DNA of 64,000 bases from Glutamicibacter sp. JL.03c (GCF_025854375.1 NZ_CP107575.1:2976001-3040000); one strand, 5' to 3'; positions 43,348 through 53,640 are shown, counted from the stretch's first letter. Notes: a model not told the origin generated them from the sequence alone. Made by a program: numbers and translations.

Positions 43348-45951
43348 ATGGGTACAACGAACACTGAACGTCGCATCTTGGTTATTGGCGGCGGCCCGGC
43401 AGCACATCGCTTCACCGAATCGCTGTCCAGCCGCGCCCCCCAGAACCTGAACATCACCGTGCTGACCGAAGAAGTCCACCTACCCTACGACCGTGTTGCC
43501 CTCTCCAAGGCGCTGACCGATCGCGACATCGACCTGACCCTGGGCGACACCGCGCTCTGGGAAGCCGAGCATGTCTGCCTGGAAACCGGGGCCAAGGCTG
43601 TCGCCATCGATGGCGAGCAGCGCATCGTCACCACCGAGGATGGCCGCACCTTCGGCTACGACGAGCTGGTGCTGGCCACCGGTTCGGATGCCGCGACCCT
43701 GGGCATCCCGGGCCACGAGCACAGCTTCGTCTACCGCACCCTCGAAGATGTCTGGTCGATCGCGGAAAAAATCGAAGAATTGAAAACCACGCTGGGCCGC
43801 ACCCCGGTAGTCGCCACCGTGGGCGGCGGCCTGCTCGGGCTGGAAGCGGCCGCCGGCGCACAGGCCCTGGGCGCCCAGGCCGTGGTGATCAACAGCGGCA
43901 AGTGGCTGATGAACGCCCAGCTGGATGAAGGCGCAGGTCAGGCCATGGGCCGTCTGATCAACGACACCGGATTCACGATCCACGCTGGCTTCCGCCCCAA
44001 GGAAATCATCTCCGAGTCCGGCAATGTCACCGGCATCGTCCTGGCCAACGACGAGGTGGTCGAGGCCGATATGGTCGTTGTCTCCATCGGCCTGACCCCG
44101 CGCGACGAGCTCGCCCGCCGCTACAACCAGGAGCTAGAGCTCTCCGGCAGCGATGCCCCGCGCTTCACCCTGGGCCCTCGCGGCGGTGTTGTCATCAATG
44201 CCAACTGCGCCACCGACATCGAACACATCTGGGCGGTGGGCGAGGTCGCGAACTTCGACGGCATGTGCGTAGGCCTGGTCGCCCCGGCGAATTCCATGGC
44301 CGAAATCGTTGCCGAACAGCTCGCCGGCGGCCACGCCGAATTCGCCGGTTTTGATACTGCGACCAAGCTCAAGCTGTCCGGCGTTGACGTCGCCAGCTTC
44401 GGCGATGCCTTCGCCCAGTCCGACGGCGCGCTGGAAGTGGTCTACGCCGACGCCCCACGCGGCCTGTACCAGAAGCTCGTCGTGTCCGCTGATGCCAAGA
44501 CCCTGCTCGGCGGCATCTTTGTCGGCGATGCCAGCCCGTACCAGTCGCTGCGCCCGATGCTGGGCCGCGAGCTTCCAGGTGAACCCGGTGCCTACCTCAG
44601 CGCCATCGGCGGCGAAGCGCCCGAGGGCGAACTGCCCGATGACGCGGTGCTGTGCTCCTGCAACAACGTGTTGGCCGGGGACATCCGCGATGCAGTCTCC
44701 GGTTGCGGCAGTTGCGCAGGCAACGATCCGGTCACCACGGTGGCGGGGCTCAAGGGCTGCACCCGAGCAGGCACCCAATGCGGTTCTTGCGTGCCGATGC
44801 TCAAGAAGCTGATGGAATCGCAGATGAAAAAGGACGGTGCCGAAGTATCCACTGCCCTGTGCGAGCACATCTCCTTCTCGCGTCCCGAGCTCTTTGAAGC
44901 CGTCCGCGTCGCCGGCGCAACGACCTTCGACGAGGTCATGGAACGCTTCGGTTCAGGATCAGGATGCGATATCTGCAAGCCGGTCATCGCCAACATCCTC
45001 TCTTCGCAGACCTCGGTGCACCCGATGGATGCCGGACTGGCCGGAGCCCAGGACACCAACGACCGCGTGCTGGCCAACATGCAAAAGGATGGCACCTACT
45101 CGGTGGTTCCGCGCATCCCAGGTGGCGAGATCACCCCGGAGAAGCTCGGCGTGATCGCCGCCGTCGCGCAGAAGTACGGCTTGTACACCAAGCTCACCGG
45201 CGGCCTGCGCATAGACATGTTCGGGGCCCGGCTTGAGCAGCTGCCTGAGATTTGGCGTGAACTGGTTGACGCCGGGTTCGAGTCCGGCCAGGCCTACGGC
45301 AAGTCCCTGCGCAATGTGAAAACCTGCGTTGGCTCTTCCTGGTGCCGCTACGGCATGCTCGACTCCACCGCGATGGGGATCAAGATGGAGCTGCGCTACC
45401 GTGGCCTGCGTGCCCCGCATAAGTTCAAGATGGGTGTCTCCGGCTGCGCCCGCGAATGCGCCGAGGCCCGGGCCAAGGACATCGGCGTGATCGCCACGAC
45501 CGACGGCTGGAACCTCTACGTCGGCGGCAATGGCGGTGCCAATCCCGCGCACGCCCAGATGCTGGCCGGTGGCCTAGATGATGAGACGCTGCTGAAGTAC
45601 ATCGACCGCTACCTGATGTACTACATCCGCACCGCCGACAAGCTGCAGCGCACCGCGCACTGGCTCCAGGACCTCGACGGCGGGCTGGAACGGGCCAAGC
45701 AGATCGTCGTCGACGATTCGCTGGGCCTGGCGCAGGAGCTGGAAGAGGCCATGGAAGCCCACGTGGCCAACTACGAAGATGAGTGGGCCGCTACCTTGGC
45801 CGACCCGGTCAAGCTCAAGCGCTTCCGCTCCTTCGTGAACACCGCGCAGCCGGATACGGATCTGGAATACGTGTCCGAGCGCGGCCAGCGACGCCCCGCC
45901 GAGCCGGTGTCGCTTGGCACCAGCATTCCGGTTGGAGCGCCGCAGCGCTAA
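43348..45951 (+). CDS. nirB: Nitrite reductase large subunit (NAD(P)H, sirohaem)
   Basis: An 867-residue enzyme. The N-terminal FAD/NAD domains (ILVIGGGPAAHRF, TVGGGLLGLEAAAGAQ) are followed by a BFD-type [2Fe-2S] region (LCSCNNVLAGDI, TQCGSC), then the sirohaem/[4Fe-4S] reductase domain with TCVGSSWCRYG and SGCARECAEA as cluster ligands. It reduces nitrite to ammonium in the cytoplasm with NirD. It lies alone after a regulatory region. The gene also has a second Cys-rich segment (CEHISFSRPEL... SGCDICKPVIAN), typical of full-length NirB. Confidence 0.95.
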   Translation: MGTTNTERRILVIGGGPAAHRFTESLSSRAPQNLNITVLTEEVHLPYDRVALSKALTDRDIDLTLGDTALWEAEHVCLETGAKAVAIDGEQRIVTTEDGRTFGYDELVLATGSDAATLGIPGHEHSFVYRTLEDVWSIAEKIEELKTTLGRTPVVATVGGGLLGLEAAAGAQALGAQAVVINSGKWLMNAQLDEGAGQAMGRLINDTGFTIHAGFRPKEIISESGNVTGIVLANDEVVEADMVVVSIGLTPRDELARRYNQELELSGSDAPRFTLGPRGGVVINANCATDIEHIWAVGEVANFDGMCVGLVAPANSMAEIVAEQLAGGHAEFAGFDTATKLKLSGVDVASFGDAFAQSDGALEVVYADAPRGLYQKLVVSADAKTLLGGIFVGDASPYQSLRPMLGRELPGEPGAYLSAIGGEAPEGELPDDAVLCSCNNVLAGDIRDAVSGCGSCAGNDPVTTVAGLKGCTRAGTQCGSCVPMLKKLMESQMKKDGAEVSTALCEHISFSRPELFEAVRVAGATTFDEVMERFGSGSGCDICKPVIANILSSQTSVHPMDAGLAGAQDTNDRVLANMQKDGTYSVVPRIPGGEITPEKLGVIAAVAQKYGLYTKLTGGLRIDMFGARLEQLPEIWRELVDAGFESGQAYGKSLRNVKTCVGSSWCRYGMLDSTAMGIKMELRYRGLRAPHKFKMGVSGCARECAEARAKDIGVIATTDGWNLYVGGNGGANPAHAQMLAGGLDDETLLKYIDRYLMYYIRTADKLQRTAHWLQDLDGGLERAKQIVVDDSLGLAQELEEAMEAHVANYEDEWAATLADPVKLKRFRSFVNTAQPDTDLEYVSERGQRRPAEPVSLGTSIPVGAPQR

Positions 45952-45959
45952 ACTGCCCG

Positions 45960-45991
45960 ATCCGCCCGCGTTGCTACCAGCGCGGGTGGAT
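45960..45991. terminator. Bidirectional terminator, nirB and aldo/keto reductase
   Basis: ATCCGCCCGCG with CGCGGGTGGAT, one wobble, 10-base loop. The second arm runs into the last codons of the aldo/keto reductase gene. Confidence 0.6.
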
Positions 45992-46963
45992 TTGCGCGCG
46001 CAGCTTCGTATCGTAGAGATCGCGCACCGAGGCATTGAAGCCCCCGGAGATTTCCAGCGATCCAGCGGCCGCGTTGGCGCGCGCCTGTTCCGGGTTGCGT
46101 GCCCCGGGAATGATGGTGCTGATCCCGTCCTGTGCAGCCAGCCAGGCCAGAGCCACCCGTGCGCTGGTTGCCTCTGGGGCTTCGGCCGCTGCCAGCTGGG
46201 CGAATTCGCCCGCCGCTGCCACACCGGTCGCATAGTCCACGCCCGAGAAGGTCTCCCCCACATCGAAGGCCGAGCCGTCGCGGTTGTAGTTGCGGTGATC
46301 GTCCTTGGAAAATTCGGTCTGCAGGGAATACCGGTTAGTCAGCAGTCCGCTGGCCAGCGGAACGCGGGCAATGATTCCGACGCCCGCCTCGCGCGCTGTT
46401 GGCAGAACAGCCTCCAGCGGTTTGTGGCGGAAGGCGTTGATGATGATCTGCACCGTGGCGATATTCGGCCGGGCGATGGCGGACAGGGCTTCCTCAACGG
46501 TTTCCACGGAGACGCCGTAGCTGGCCATGCGCCCTTCGTCCACCATCAGATCCAGCGCATCATAGGTGGCTTCGGTGGTGTACACCGGGGTTGGCGGGCA
46601 ATGCAGCTGGACCAGGTCGAGGGTGTCCATGCCGAGGTTTGCTCGTGAGCGATCGTTCCATGCGCGGAATGCGTCGAGGTTGTAGTTCTCTGGAATCTGA
46701 TCAACCCGGCGTCCCATTTTGGTGGCGACAGTGACGTCGGCTTCTGGATTGTTCTTCAGCCAAGTGCCGATCAATTGTTCGCTTCGGCCATCTCCATACA
46801 CGTCGGCGGTGTCGAAGAAGTTCACGCCGGCTGCGTAGGCGGAATCCAGTACTGCAAGAGCATCCGATTCCTCGACCGATCCCCAGTCAGCTCCCAGCTG
46901 CCAAGTTCCCAAGCCGATGACCGATACGTTGCGTTGTGTTCGTCCAAGTTCTCGTTGTTGCAT
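45974..46963 (-). CDS. Aldo/keto reductase
   Basis: A 329-residue (alpha/beta)8 oxidoreductase. The tetrad is visible: Asp/Tyr in FFDTADVYGDG, Lys in TVATKMGRR, and His in LVQLHCPP. The NAD(P)H site is in the C-terminal GARNPEQARANAAA region. Substrate unknown. ATG 46963 is preferred because family proteins start MQxRxLG; there is no Shine-Dalgarno, so a leaderless mRNA is possible. Confidence 0.9.
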   Translation of the reverse strand: MQQRELGRTQRNVSVIGLGTWQLGADWGSVEESDALAVLDSAYAAGVNFFDTADVYGDGRSEQLIGTWLKNNPEADVTVATKMGRRVDQIPENYNLDAFRAWNDRSRANLGMDTLDLVQLHCPPTPVYTTEATYDALDLMVDEGRMASYGVSVETVEEALSAIARPNIATVQIIINAFRHKPLEAVLPTAREAGVGIIARVPLASGLLTNRYSLQTEFSKDDHRNYNRDGSAFDVGETFSGVDYATGVAAAGEFAQLAAAEAPEATSARVALAWLAAQDGISTIIPGARNPEQARANAAAGSLEISGGFNASVRDLYDTKLRAQIHPRW

Positions 46964-47096
46964 GGTTTCGAGTGTAGTGCGCCACCATGATCGGAGGCGA
47001 TGCGTTTGACCTTTCTCGACACAATCAGCGTTTCCGTCATGATCTTTCTGATCCATTCGATAGAATATTCGGTATCATCACAACACTGAGGAGATC

Positions 47097-47978
47097 ATGC
47101 TTCCCACCATTTTTGCGCTCCTATGCACTTTCATCGGCCTGATCGTCATGATTGCCGGCAAGTCAATGAAACCCGCAAACAAGAACCGCAGCGCCACCCG
47201 GGCGACCGGTGTCGGCATCTTCGTTGTCTCGCTGATCGTTGTGGCCATCATGTCCACCACCATCGTCCAGCCTCGCACCGTTGGCGTGAAGGTTGCCCTG
47301 GGCAAGCCGACTTCTGTAGTCAGCAACGGCTTCCACTTGAAGTGGCCATGGGAAAAGGTCGAGAAGCTGGACGGTTCCGTGCAGAACGACGTCTATTCCG
47401 GCGATAGCGGCATTCCCGTTCGCCTGGGCAACAACGGCCGTGCCAATGTCGATGCTTCGATTCAGTGGCAGCTGAAGACCGATGACGCGATGGACGTCTT
47501 CTTGGACTACCGCACTTTTGAAGGTATCCAGTCGAACCTGGTGGATCGGAACTTCCGCGCGACTTTGAACGAAGTCATGGCGACTTACGATCCGCTGGCC
47601 TACACCGAACCATCCAAAGGTGGACAGGATCTTGAGGGCCTGGCCAATGCAGTGCAGGAAAAGATGCAGGCCGAGGTCAAGACTCAGATCGAGATTCGCT
47701 CAGTCACATTGCCAATCATCAACTTCGATGAACCAACCCAGAACCGCATTAATGAGCTTCAGGCAGAAGCCGCCAAAACGCGCGTAGCTGAACAGCGCAA
47801 GCAAACCAGTACCGCTGAAGCCGAAGCCAACGAGATTCTGGAGCGGTCTTTGACCCCTGAGACCCTGACTTCCAAGTGCTTGGACATCGTTGCTGAATCC
47901 AACCAGAGCCCGATTGGGTGCTTCCCGAATTCTGGAGTTCAGCCAATTACCATGACCGGCGACAATAACAACAAGTAG
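47097..47978 (+). CDS. SPFH/Band 7 membrane protein
   Basis: A 293-residue prohibitin/stomatin-like protein. Two membrane helices (1-20 and 38-58) are followed by an SPFH domain (about 58-210: VQPRTVGVKVALGKP and NVDASIQWQL) and a coiled coil (INELQAEAAKTRVAEQRKQTSTAEAEA). Such proteins scaffold membrane microdomains. GAGGAG precedes the ATG. It stands alone, divergent from the aldo/keto reductase gene. Confidence 0.88.
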   Translation: MLPTIFALLCTFIGLIVMIAGKSMKPANKNRSATRATGVGIFVVSLIVVAIMSTTIVQPRTVGVKVALGKPTSVVSNGFHLKWPWEKVEKLDGSVQNDVYSGDSGIPVRLGNNGRANVDASIQWQLKTDDAMDVFLDYRTFEGIQSNLVDRNFRATLNEVMATYDPLAYTEPSKGGQDLEGLANAVQEKMQAEVKTQIEIRSVTLPIINFDEPTQNRINELQAEAAKTRVAEQRKQTSTAEAEANEILERSLTPETLTSKCLDIVAESNQSPIGCFPNSGVQPITMTGDNNNK

Positions 47979-47996
47979 TATTTACCGTTTGGTCCC

Positions 47997-48025
47997 CATC
48001 GCCCCGGTGCTGAACTGGGGCGATG
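47997..48025. terminator. Hairpin between converging genes
   Basis: CATCGCCCC with GGGGCGATG, 11-base loop, no T-tract, in the 85-base gap. Confidence 0.55.
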
Positions 48026-48063
48026 AGTGTATCCAGCTGGCAATCATTGGCTCTTCGGACTCC

Positions 48064-49536
48064 TCAGGCGGGGGTTTCCTCGTTGCCCGGCGGACTGCTG
48101 GTGTCTGGTGGCTGATGCAGCCACTCTTCGAATGAGTGCACCCAGTCGGCTTCACTCATGCATTGCGGGTAGGGCTTGTGCGCGAATCCTGTCGCAGGTG
48201 GCGCGGTGGAGTGATAGGTCGGGCCCATTCCGGTCGCGATTTTCATCTGGTGTGGGCCGGTTGAGATGACGATTTCCTGCCATCCGGGGGTTTCCTTGGT
48301 CTGGTTGCAGAATTTGCAGCGTCCATCGGAGTTGATCACGCAGGTGTGCCCGCCGAGATGGGCTTGGGTGACGTGGTCGATTTCTTCGATCATGCCGTCG
48401 CAGAACGGGGTGCGGCACCGGCGGTCGCGCATCTTGATGAACTTCTTCATCTTCTCCGGGAAGATCCGCGCTTTGGAGTCCATCGCGATCAGGTCCTGGT
48501 CTCCTGGAGCGGTATACAGGCGGATGAGTTCCACAGTGGCTTCCAGTTGCTCGATGAAGGCCGGGGAGCGGGTTTTCGCCATTTCGGCCAGGGTCATGTT
48601 GTTGCTGATCTCTTCTCCGGCGGCCAGTTCCCGGGCGTACTGGGGTGCGATCACGCCGTAGCCTTCGAGGTAGGCGGGCTGCCGGTCGCCGAGGAACAGG
48701 GTCTTATCGGTCATGATCAGCCCGATCGTCAGGTTCACCGGGACTTTGGCGTCGGGGTTGGTGCAGAAGCTGGCGAGGTAGTCTGCTTCTATCTGGGCGC
48801 GGGTGCGTTCATCGCCTGCGGCTTTGAGGCTTTGGGATGTGGCTTTGATCTGGTTTTTCATGGCGATGCCAGCGGCCAGGGGCAGGTGCGCGTGCAGGGT
48901 CATGGTGCCGGTGGCTGCGTGCGGGGTGAATTTCACGTGGCGTTGTTCGTCGGCGGCTTTTTGCTCTTTGCACTGGTCGTCGCTGCCGTAGGCGAGGGTG
49001 AAGTCCTTGACGGTGTCGCTGATTTTCCGGTGGCCCAGGTTGTGGAACATGGCCGGGTTCTGGGCGTAGAGGGTGTCGAATTCCTTGCGCCGGTCGGCTT
49101 TGACTGCGCGCAGCGGGGTGAGGATGGCGCGCATTTGTGTTTCGGTGTATTCGCCGCGGCTGTAGGCGGCGGCCAGGTGCGGGGTGTCGTTGAAGAGGAT
49201 GCGGCAGTTTTCCAGGTAGGTGCCGTAGCCGTGGGGGTCGGCTTTGCGTGCTAGGGCGATGCCGGCGGCGGCGCCGCGGTTCAGCTGGGTGAATTTGCCT
49301 TTGCGGGTGTTGTTGCGGGTGATGTTGATTTCGGCTTGGTGGCTCAGTGCTGCTTTGTGGTAGTCCGCGGTGGAGGTGAGGGTTTCGAGCAGGCGGATGG
49401 CTTGGAGGCATTCTTCGGTGGTGCCTTCTTCTTCGATCCGGGCCAGGTCGGTTTCCAGGGCGCGGGCCACGGCGGTGTAGTTGCCGTGGTTCTGCGGGTT
49501 GGGGGTACCCGTGCGGGGGATCGTTGTTTCGGACAT
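48064..49536 (-). CDS. DUF222/HNH endonuclease-like protein (13E12 repeat family)
   Basis: A 490-residue protein. Residues 1-370 are the helical DUF222 domain and 385-440 the HNH domain: RDRRCRTPFCDGMIEEIDHVTQAHLGGHT...CKFCNQTKE, with the Cys pairs that bind structural zinc. These genes occur in many copies across actinobacterial genomes, with no settled function. GC and codon style look similar to the neighbours. Confidence 0.88.
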   Translation of the reverse strand: MSETTIPRTGTPNPQNHGNYTAVARALETDLARIEEEGTTEECLQAIRLLETLTSTADYHKAALSHQAEINITRNNTRKGKFTQLNRGAAAGIALARKADPHGYGTYLENCRILFNDTPHLAAAYSRGEYTETQMRAILTPLRAVKADRRKEFDTLYAQNPAMFHNLGHRKISDTVKDFTLAYGSDDQCKEQKAADEQRHVKFTPHAATGTMTLHAHLPLAAGIAMKNQIKATSQSLKAAGDERTRAQIEADYLASFCTNPDAKVPVNLTIGLIMTDKTLFLGDRQPAYLEGYGVIAPQYARELAAGEEISNNMTLAEMAKTRSPAFIEQLEATVELIRLYTAPGDQDLIAMDSKARIFPEKMKKFIKMRDRRCRTPFCDGMIEEIDHVTQAHLGGHTCVINSDGRCKFCNQTKETPGWQEIVISTGPHQMKIATGMGPTYHSTAPPATGFAHKPYPQCMSEADWVHSFEEWLHQPPDTSSPPGNEETPA

Positions 49537-49718
49537 GTTCTTATTTTACGCCTGCTAGTCGAATATGTCTTCGAGTAATGGGTTGTGGGTGGATAACTTT
49601 TGGGACGCGGTAACGTCGCACGTGAAGTCTGGGTTTGGCGGTTGGACAAGGCCGGAAAAGCCGGGCAGAACGGGCGCAATCGAGGTTGTGGTGCTCGAAT
49701 GCGCCCGCCGTCCGCGAA

Positions 49719-51173
49719 CTAGCCTTGGGGCATCGGCCGATCCCCGGCCTGGCCCGGCTGTTCGGCGATGATCTGCACTTCCCGGCCCTGCTGGTCGTAG
49801 AGCTTGCCGTCCACGAGTCGATCGCCGTCTTCAAGGCCGTCGAGCTGGTACTTGTAGATGGAACGCTGCGAGGTTTCCTTCTTGCCCCAGGACAGCTCAT
49901 TGAAGATGATGTTCAACAGCACGGCCATGATCGTGGCCGAAGAAATGCTCGACTGGAAGATCGTGCCGACCCAGGTGGGGAACGCGGCGTAGAAGTCGGG
50001 CTTGACCATCGGGATGCAGCCAAAGGCCAGCGAAGTCGCGATGATCAGCATGTTCATATTGTCGTCCTTGGCCTTGGCCAGGGTGCGGATGCCGGCAGCG
50101 GCGACCGAACCGAAGAGCACTACGCCGGCGCCGCCGAGCACCGGCTGCGGGATCGAGGCGATGACGCGGCCGAGCACCGGCAGCAGGCCCAGGACCACGA
50201 GGATGCCGCCGCCGGCAGCGACGACGAAGCGGCTCTTGACCCCGGTGATCGCGACCAGTCCGACGTTCTGCGCGAAGGCCGACTGGGTGAAGGTGTTGAA
50301 GACCGGGGCCACCGTGGAGGAAAGCATATCGGCGCGCAGGCCGTTGGCGATGCGCCGGGCGTCGACCTTGGATCCGGTGACTTCGGCCACCGCGAGCATG
50401 TCGGCGGTGGTTTCGGTGTAGGTCACCAGGATGACGATCATCATCGAGATGATGGCGCTGATCTCGAAGACCGGGGCGCCGAAGGCAAACGGGGTGGGCA
50501 CCGCGAAGATGTCGCCGGTGAGCACCTGGGAGAAGTCGGCCATGCCCATGAAGACCGCCACGATCGTGCCCAGCACGATGGAGAGCAGGATCGACAGGCG
50601 CGAGAGGGCCGCGACGCCGGACTTGGACAGGGCCAGCAGGATGAGAAGGGTGATGGCCGCCAGGGTGATGTTCTTCATCGAGCCGTAGCTCTCGCCGGCC
50701 GCCGAGCCGCCCATGGCCCAATCCGCGGTGACCGGGAAGAGCGAGACGCCGATGATGGTGATGACCACGCCGGTGACCACCGGCGGGAAGAAGCGCAGGA
50801 GCTTGGCGAAGAACGGGGCGATCACGATGCCGATCGCGCCGGCGGCAAGCACCGCGCCGAAGACCGCGGGCATTCCCCCTCCGCCATTGAGGATCGCGAT
50901 CATGGTGGCCACGCCGGAGAACGAGGTGCCCTGCACCAGCGGCAGCTGCGCGCCGAAGAACGGGATACCCAGGGTCTGCAGGATGGTGGCCAGCCCGCCG
51001 ATGAACAGGCAGCAGGCCACCAGCACGCCCATCTGCGCGGTGTCCATGCCGGCCGCCGAGCCCATCACCAATGGCGGGGCGATGATGCCGCCGTACATGG
51101 TCAGCACGTGCTGGAAGCCGTAGGCCACCGTGCGGCCTGGGCTTAATCGTTCGTCTTCAGGTCTTGCGCTCAT
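49719..51173 (-). CDS. NCS2-type purine/urate permease (UraA/PbuX branch)
   Basis: A 484-residue nucleobase:cation symporter with 12-14 helices. The signature QNVGLVAITGVKSR and the downstream GSVAAAGIRTLA are those of the NAT branch, which transports uracil, xanthine or urate. A hydrophilic tail (about 440-484) is present. It is not beside the xdh operon (35-37 kb), but would fit import of xanthine or urate for that pathway. Confidence 0.9.
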   Translation of the reverse strand: MSARPEDERLSPGRTVAYGFQHVLTMYGGIIAPPLVMGSAAGMDTAQMGVLVACCLFIGGLATILQTLGIPFFGAQLPLVQGTSFSGVATMIAILNGGGGMPAVFGAVLAAGAIGIVIAPFFAKLLRFFPPVVTGVVITIIGVSLFPVTADWAMGGSAAGESYGSMKNITLAAITLLILLALSKSGVAALSRLSILLSIVLGTIVAVFMGMADFSQVLTGDIFAVPTPFAFGAPVFEISAIISMMIVILVTYTETTADMLAVAEVTGSKVDARRIANGLRADMLSSTVAPVFNTFTQSAFAQNVGLVAITGVKSRFVVAAGGGILVVLGLLPVLGRVIASIPQPVLGGAGVVLFGSVAAAGIRTLAKAKDDNMNMLIIATSLAFGCIPMVKPDFYAAFPTWVGTIFQSSISSATIMAVLLNIIFNELSWGKKETSQRSIYKYQLDGLEDGDRLVDGKLYDQQGREVQIIAEQPGQAGDRPMPQG

Positions 51174-51261
51174 GAATTCCTCTGCGGTGGACTGCTAATT
51201 GGCGCCTCCCGCGTTGCCGGGATGCGCCCCGCCCTCAATTCTCCCGCATGAGCCCGATAGA

Positions 51262-53583
51262 TCAGCTATCCAGCGTGCGCCCGGGCAGCTGGGTGTGCTC
51301 CACGAAGCGCACCATCATGGCCTTGAATCCGGGGGTGTTGGATTCGCGGGCCACCAGGTCGCGATGTACCAGCGCGTTGGCCTCCGGGTAGTAGGCGGCC
51401 ACGCAGCCCTTGGCGGTCGGGTAGGAGACCAGGCGGAAGCGGTTGGCGCGGCGCTCGGTGCCGGCGAAGGTGGAGATCACATCGACCAGATCGCGATCAT
51501 TGAACCCGGTGGCTTCCAGGTCCTCCGGGTTGATCAGGATGACGCGGCGGCCGTCCTTGATGCCGCGGTAGCGGTCATCGAGCCCGTAGAAGGTGGTGTT
51601 GTACTGGTCGTGGCTGCGCATGGTCTGCAGGATCAGGTGGCCTTCGGGGGCTTCCAGCGCCTCGAAGTCCGAGACGGTGAAGCGGCCCTTGCCGATATCG
51701 GTGGCGAAGGAGCGGGTATCGCGCGGCGGGTTGGGCAGCACGAAGCCGTTCTTATCGCGCACCCGGGCGTTGAAGTCCTCGAACCCGGGCAGCACCTTTT
51801 CGATGTGGTCGCGGATCACGTCATAGTCCTCGGCCATGGCCCGCCAGTTGATCGGGTGGTCCTCGCCCAGGATCGCCTGGGCCATGCGGGCGACGATCAC
51901 CGGTTCGGCCAGCAGGTGCTCGGAGACCGGGGTGAGCCGGCCGCGCGTGGATTTGATGACCGACATGGAGTCCTCCACCGAGAGGAACTGCGCGCCGCCG
52001 GGGTGCTTGTCGTCCTTGTCGGTGCGGCCCAGGGTGGGCAGGATCAGCGAGGTCTTGCCGTGCACCACATGCGAGCGGTTGGGCTTGGTGGAGATGTGCA
52101 CGGTCAGCTTGGCGCGCTGCATGCCTGCCTCCAGCGCTTCGGTGTCCGAGTTGGCCAGCGCGAAGTTCCCGCCCATGGAGACGAAGACGTCCACCTCGTC
52201 CTTTTCGAAGGCGTGCAGGGTTTCGGTGGAGTCGTAGCCGTGGGCGCGCGGGGAGCTGATGCCGAATTCCTGGTCGATTGCGGCCAGCAGCTTTTCGGTG
52301 GGCTTCTCCCAGATGCCCATGGTGCGATCGCCCTGGACGTTGGAGTGGCCGCGCACCGGGCAGGCGCCGGCGCCTGGCTTGCCGAAGTTGCCCTGGAGCA
52401 GCAGCAGGTTGATGATTTCCTTCAGCGTCGGCACCGAGTGCGGCTGCTGGGTCAACCCCAGCGCCCAGCAGATGATGGTCGCCTTGGATTTGATCAGCAG
52501 CTGCGCGATCTCGGTGATCTGCTCCCGGGTCAGCCCGGTGGCTTGTTCGGTAGCCTCCCAGTCCAGGGTGGCGCGGGCGTCGCGGTAGGCGTCGAAACCG
52601 TCGGTGGCCTGGCTGATGAACTCGTGGTCCACCACGCTGCCCGGGTTCTTCGCCTCTTCTTCCAGCAATAGGTGGCCGAAGGCCTGGAAAAGCGCGAGGT
52701 CGCCGCCGACCTTGATCTGCAGGTAGTCGCTGGCCACCGGTTCGGCTTTGCCGAGCATGCCGCCCACGGTCTGCGGGTCCTTGAAGCCGAAGAAGCCGGC
52801 TTCCGGCAGCGGGTTGATCGCGACCACCCGCGCCCCGCGCTTGCGGGCATCGGACAGGGCCGAGAGCATGCGTGGGTGGTTGGTGCCCGGGTTCTGGCCC
52901 ACCACGAAAATCAGTTCGGTGTGCTCGAAGTCTTCCAGCGAGACGGTGCCCTTGCCGATGCCGATCGTCGGGTTCAGCGCGGTGCCCGAGGATTCGTGGC
53001 ACATGTTCGAGCAGTCCGGCAGGTTGTTGGTGCCCAGCGAGCGGGCCAGCAGCTGGTACATGAACGCGGTCTCGTTGGCGGTGCGCCCGGAGGTGTAGAA
53101 CACGCACCTCTGCGCGGTGGTGGCGTTCACGTGGTCGGCGATGGTGGAGAAGGCATCGGCCCAGCTGATCGGCTGGTAGTGGCTTTCGCCCTCGTGGATG
53201 ATCATCGGCGTGGTGATCCGCCCTTGGGAGCCCAGCCAGTATTCGGTCTTGTCCTTCAGGACCTCGATGGGGTGCTGGGCGAACCATTCGGGGGTGACGG
53301 TGCGGGCGCTGGCTTCTTCGGCGATGGCCTTGGCGCCGTTTTCGCAGAATTCGGCCGGCTTGCGGCGTTCGGTGATGGACTCAGGCCAGGCGCAGCCCGG
53401 GCAGTCGAAGCCATTGTGCTGGTTCACGCGCAGCATCGAGCGCAAGGTGCGGCTGGGGCCGGCCTGGCTGAAGCCGCGCTCCATGGAGACCATGACTGCT
53501 TTGAGGCCCGCGGCGGCATGGGCAGGTTCGCTGACTTTCAGATCATCCTCGTTGATGTCTTTTTTAGGTGCCGAACGATGCAT
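51262..53583 (-). CDS. FdhF/YdeP-family molybdopterin oxidoreductase
   Basis: A 773-residue DMSO-reductase-family enzyme of the YdeP type. Unusual [4Fe-4S] ligands occur in FDCPGCAWPES and FCENGAKA, and the Mo ligand Cys is in NMCHESSGTAL. Domain order is otherwise standard, with CPVRGHSNVQGDRTMGI typical of the group. Members have been linked to acid resistance and formate metabolism, but the substrate is unsettled. GGAGGG stands before the ATG. The fdhD gene lies 57 bases upstream on the same strand, so the two form one unit. Confidence 0.88.
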   Translation of the reverse strand: MHRSAPKKDINEDDLKVSEPAHAAAGLKAVMVSMERGFSQAGPSRTLRSMLRVNQHNGFDCPGCAWPESITERRKPAEFCENGAKAIAEEASARTVTPEWFAQHPIEVLKDKTEYWLGSQGRITTPMIIHEGESHYQPISWADAFSTIADHVNATTAQRCVFYTSGRTANETAFMYQLLARSLGTNNLPDCSNMCHESSGTALNPTIGIGKGTVSLEDFEHTELIFVVGQNPGTNHPRMLSALSDARKRGARVVAINPLPEAGFFGFKDPQTVGGMLGKAEPVASDYLQIKVGGDLALFQAFGHLLLEEEAKNPGSVVDHEFISQATDGFDAYRDARATLDWEATEQATGLTREQITEIAQLLIKSKATIICWALGLTQQPHSVPTLKEIINLLLLQGNFGKPGAGACPVRGHSNVQGDRTMGIWEKPTEKLLAAIDQEFGISSPRAHGYDSTETLHAFEKDEVDVFVSMGGNFALANSDTEALEAGMQRAKLTVHISTKPNRSHVVHGKTSLILPTLGRTDKDDKHPGGAQFLSVEDSMSVIKSTRGRLTPVSEHLLAEPVIVARMAQAILGEDHPINWRAMAEDYDVIRDHIEKVLPGFEDFNARVRDKNGFVLPNPPRDTRSFATDIGKGRFTVSDFEALEAPEGHLILQTMRSHDQYNTTFYGLDDRYRGIKDGRRVILINPEDLEATGFNDRDLVDVISTFAGTERRANRFRLVSYPTAKGCVAAYYPEANALVHRDLVARESNTPGFKAMMVRFVEHTQLPGRTLDS

Positions 53584-53640
53584 GAAACCCTCCTGGTGGT
53601 GACGCGACCGGTGCTGATATCCAGCTCACATATTACAAGG

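Noticed and set aside
48064-49536. HNH protein as a mobile element or intein
   Set aside because: DUF222-HNH proteins are common chromosomal genes; no repeats, integrase or terminal inverted repeats flank it.
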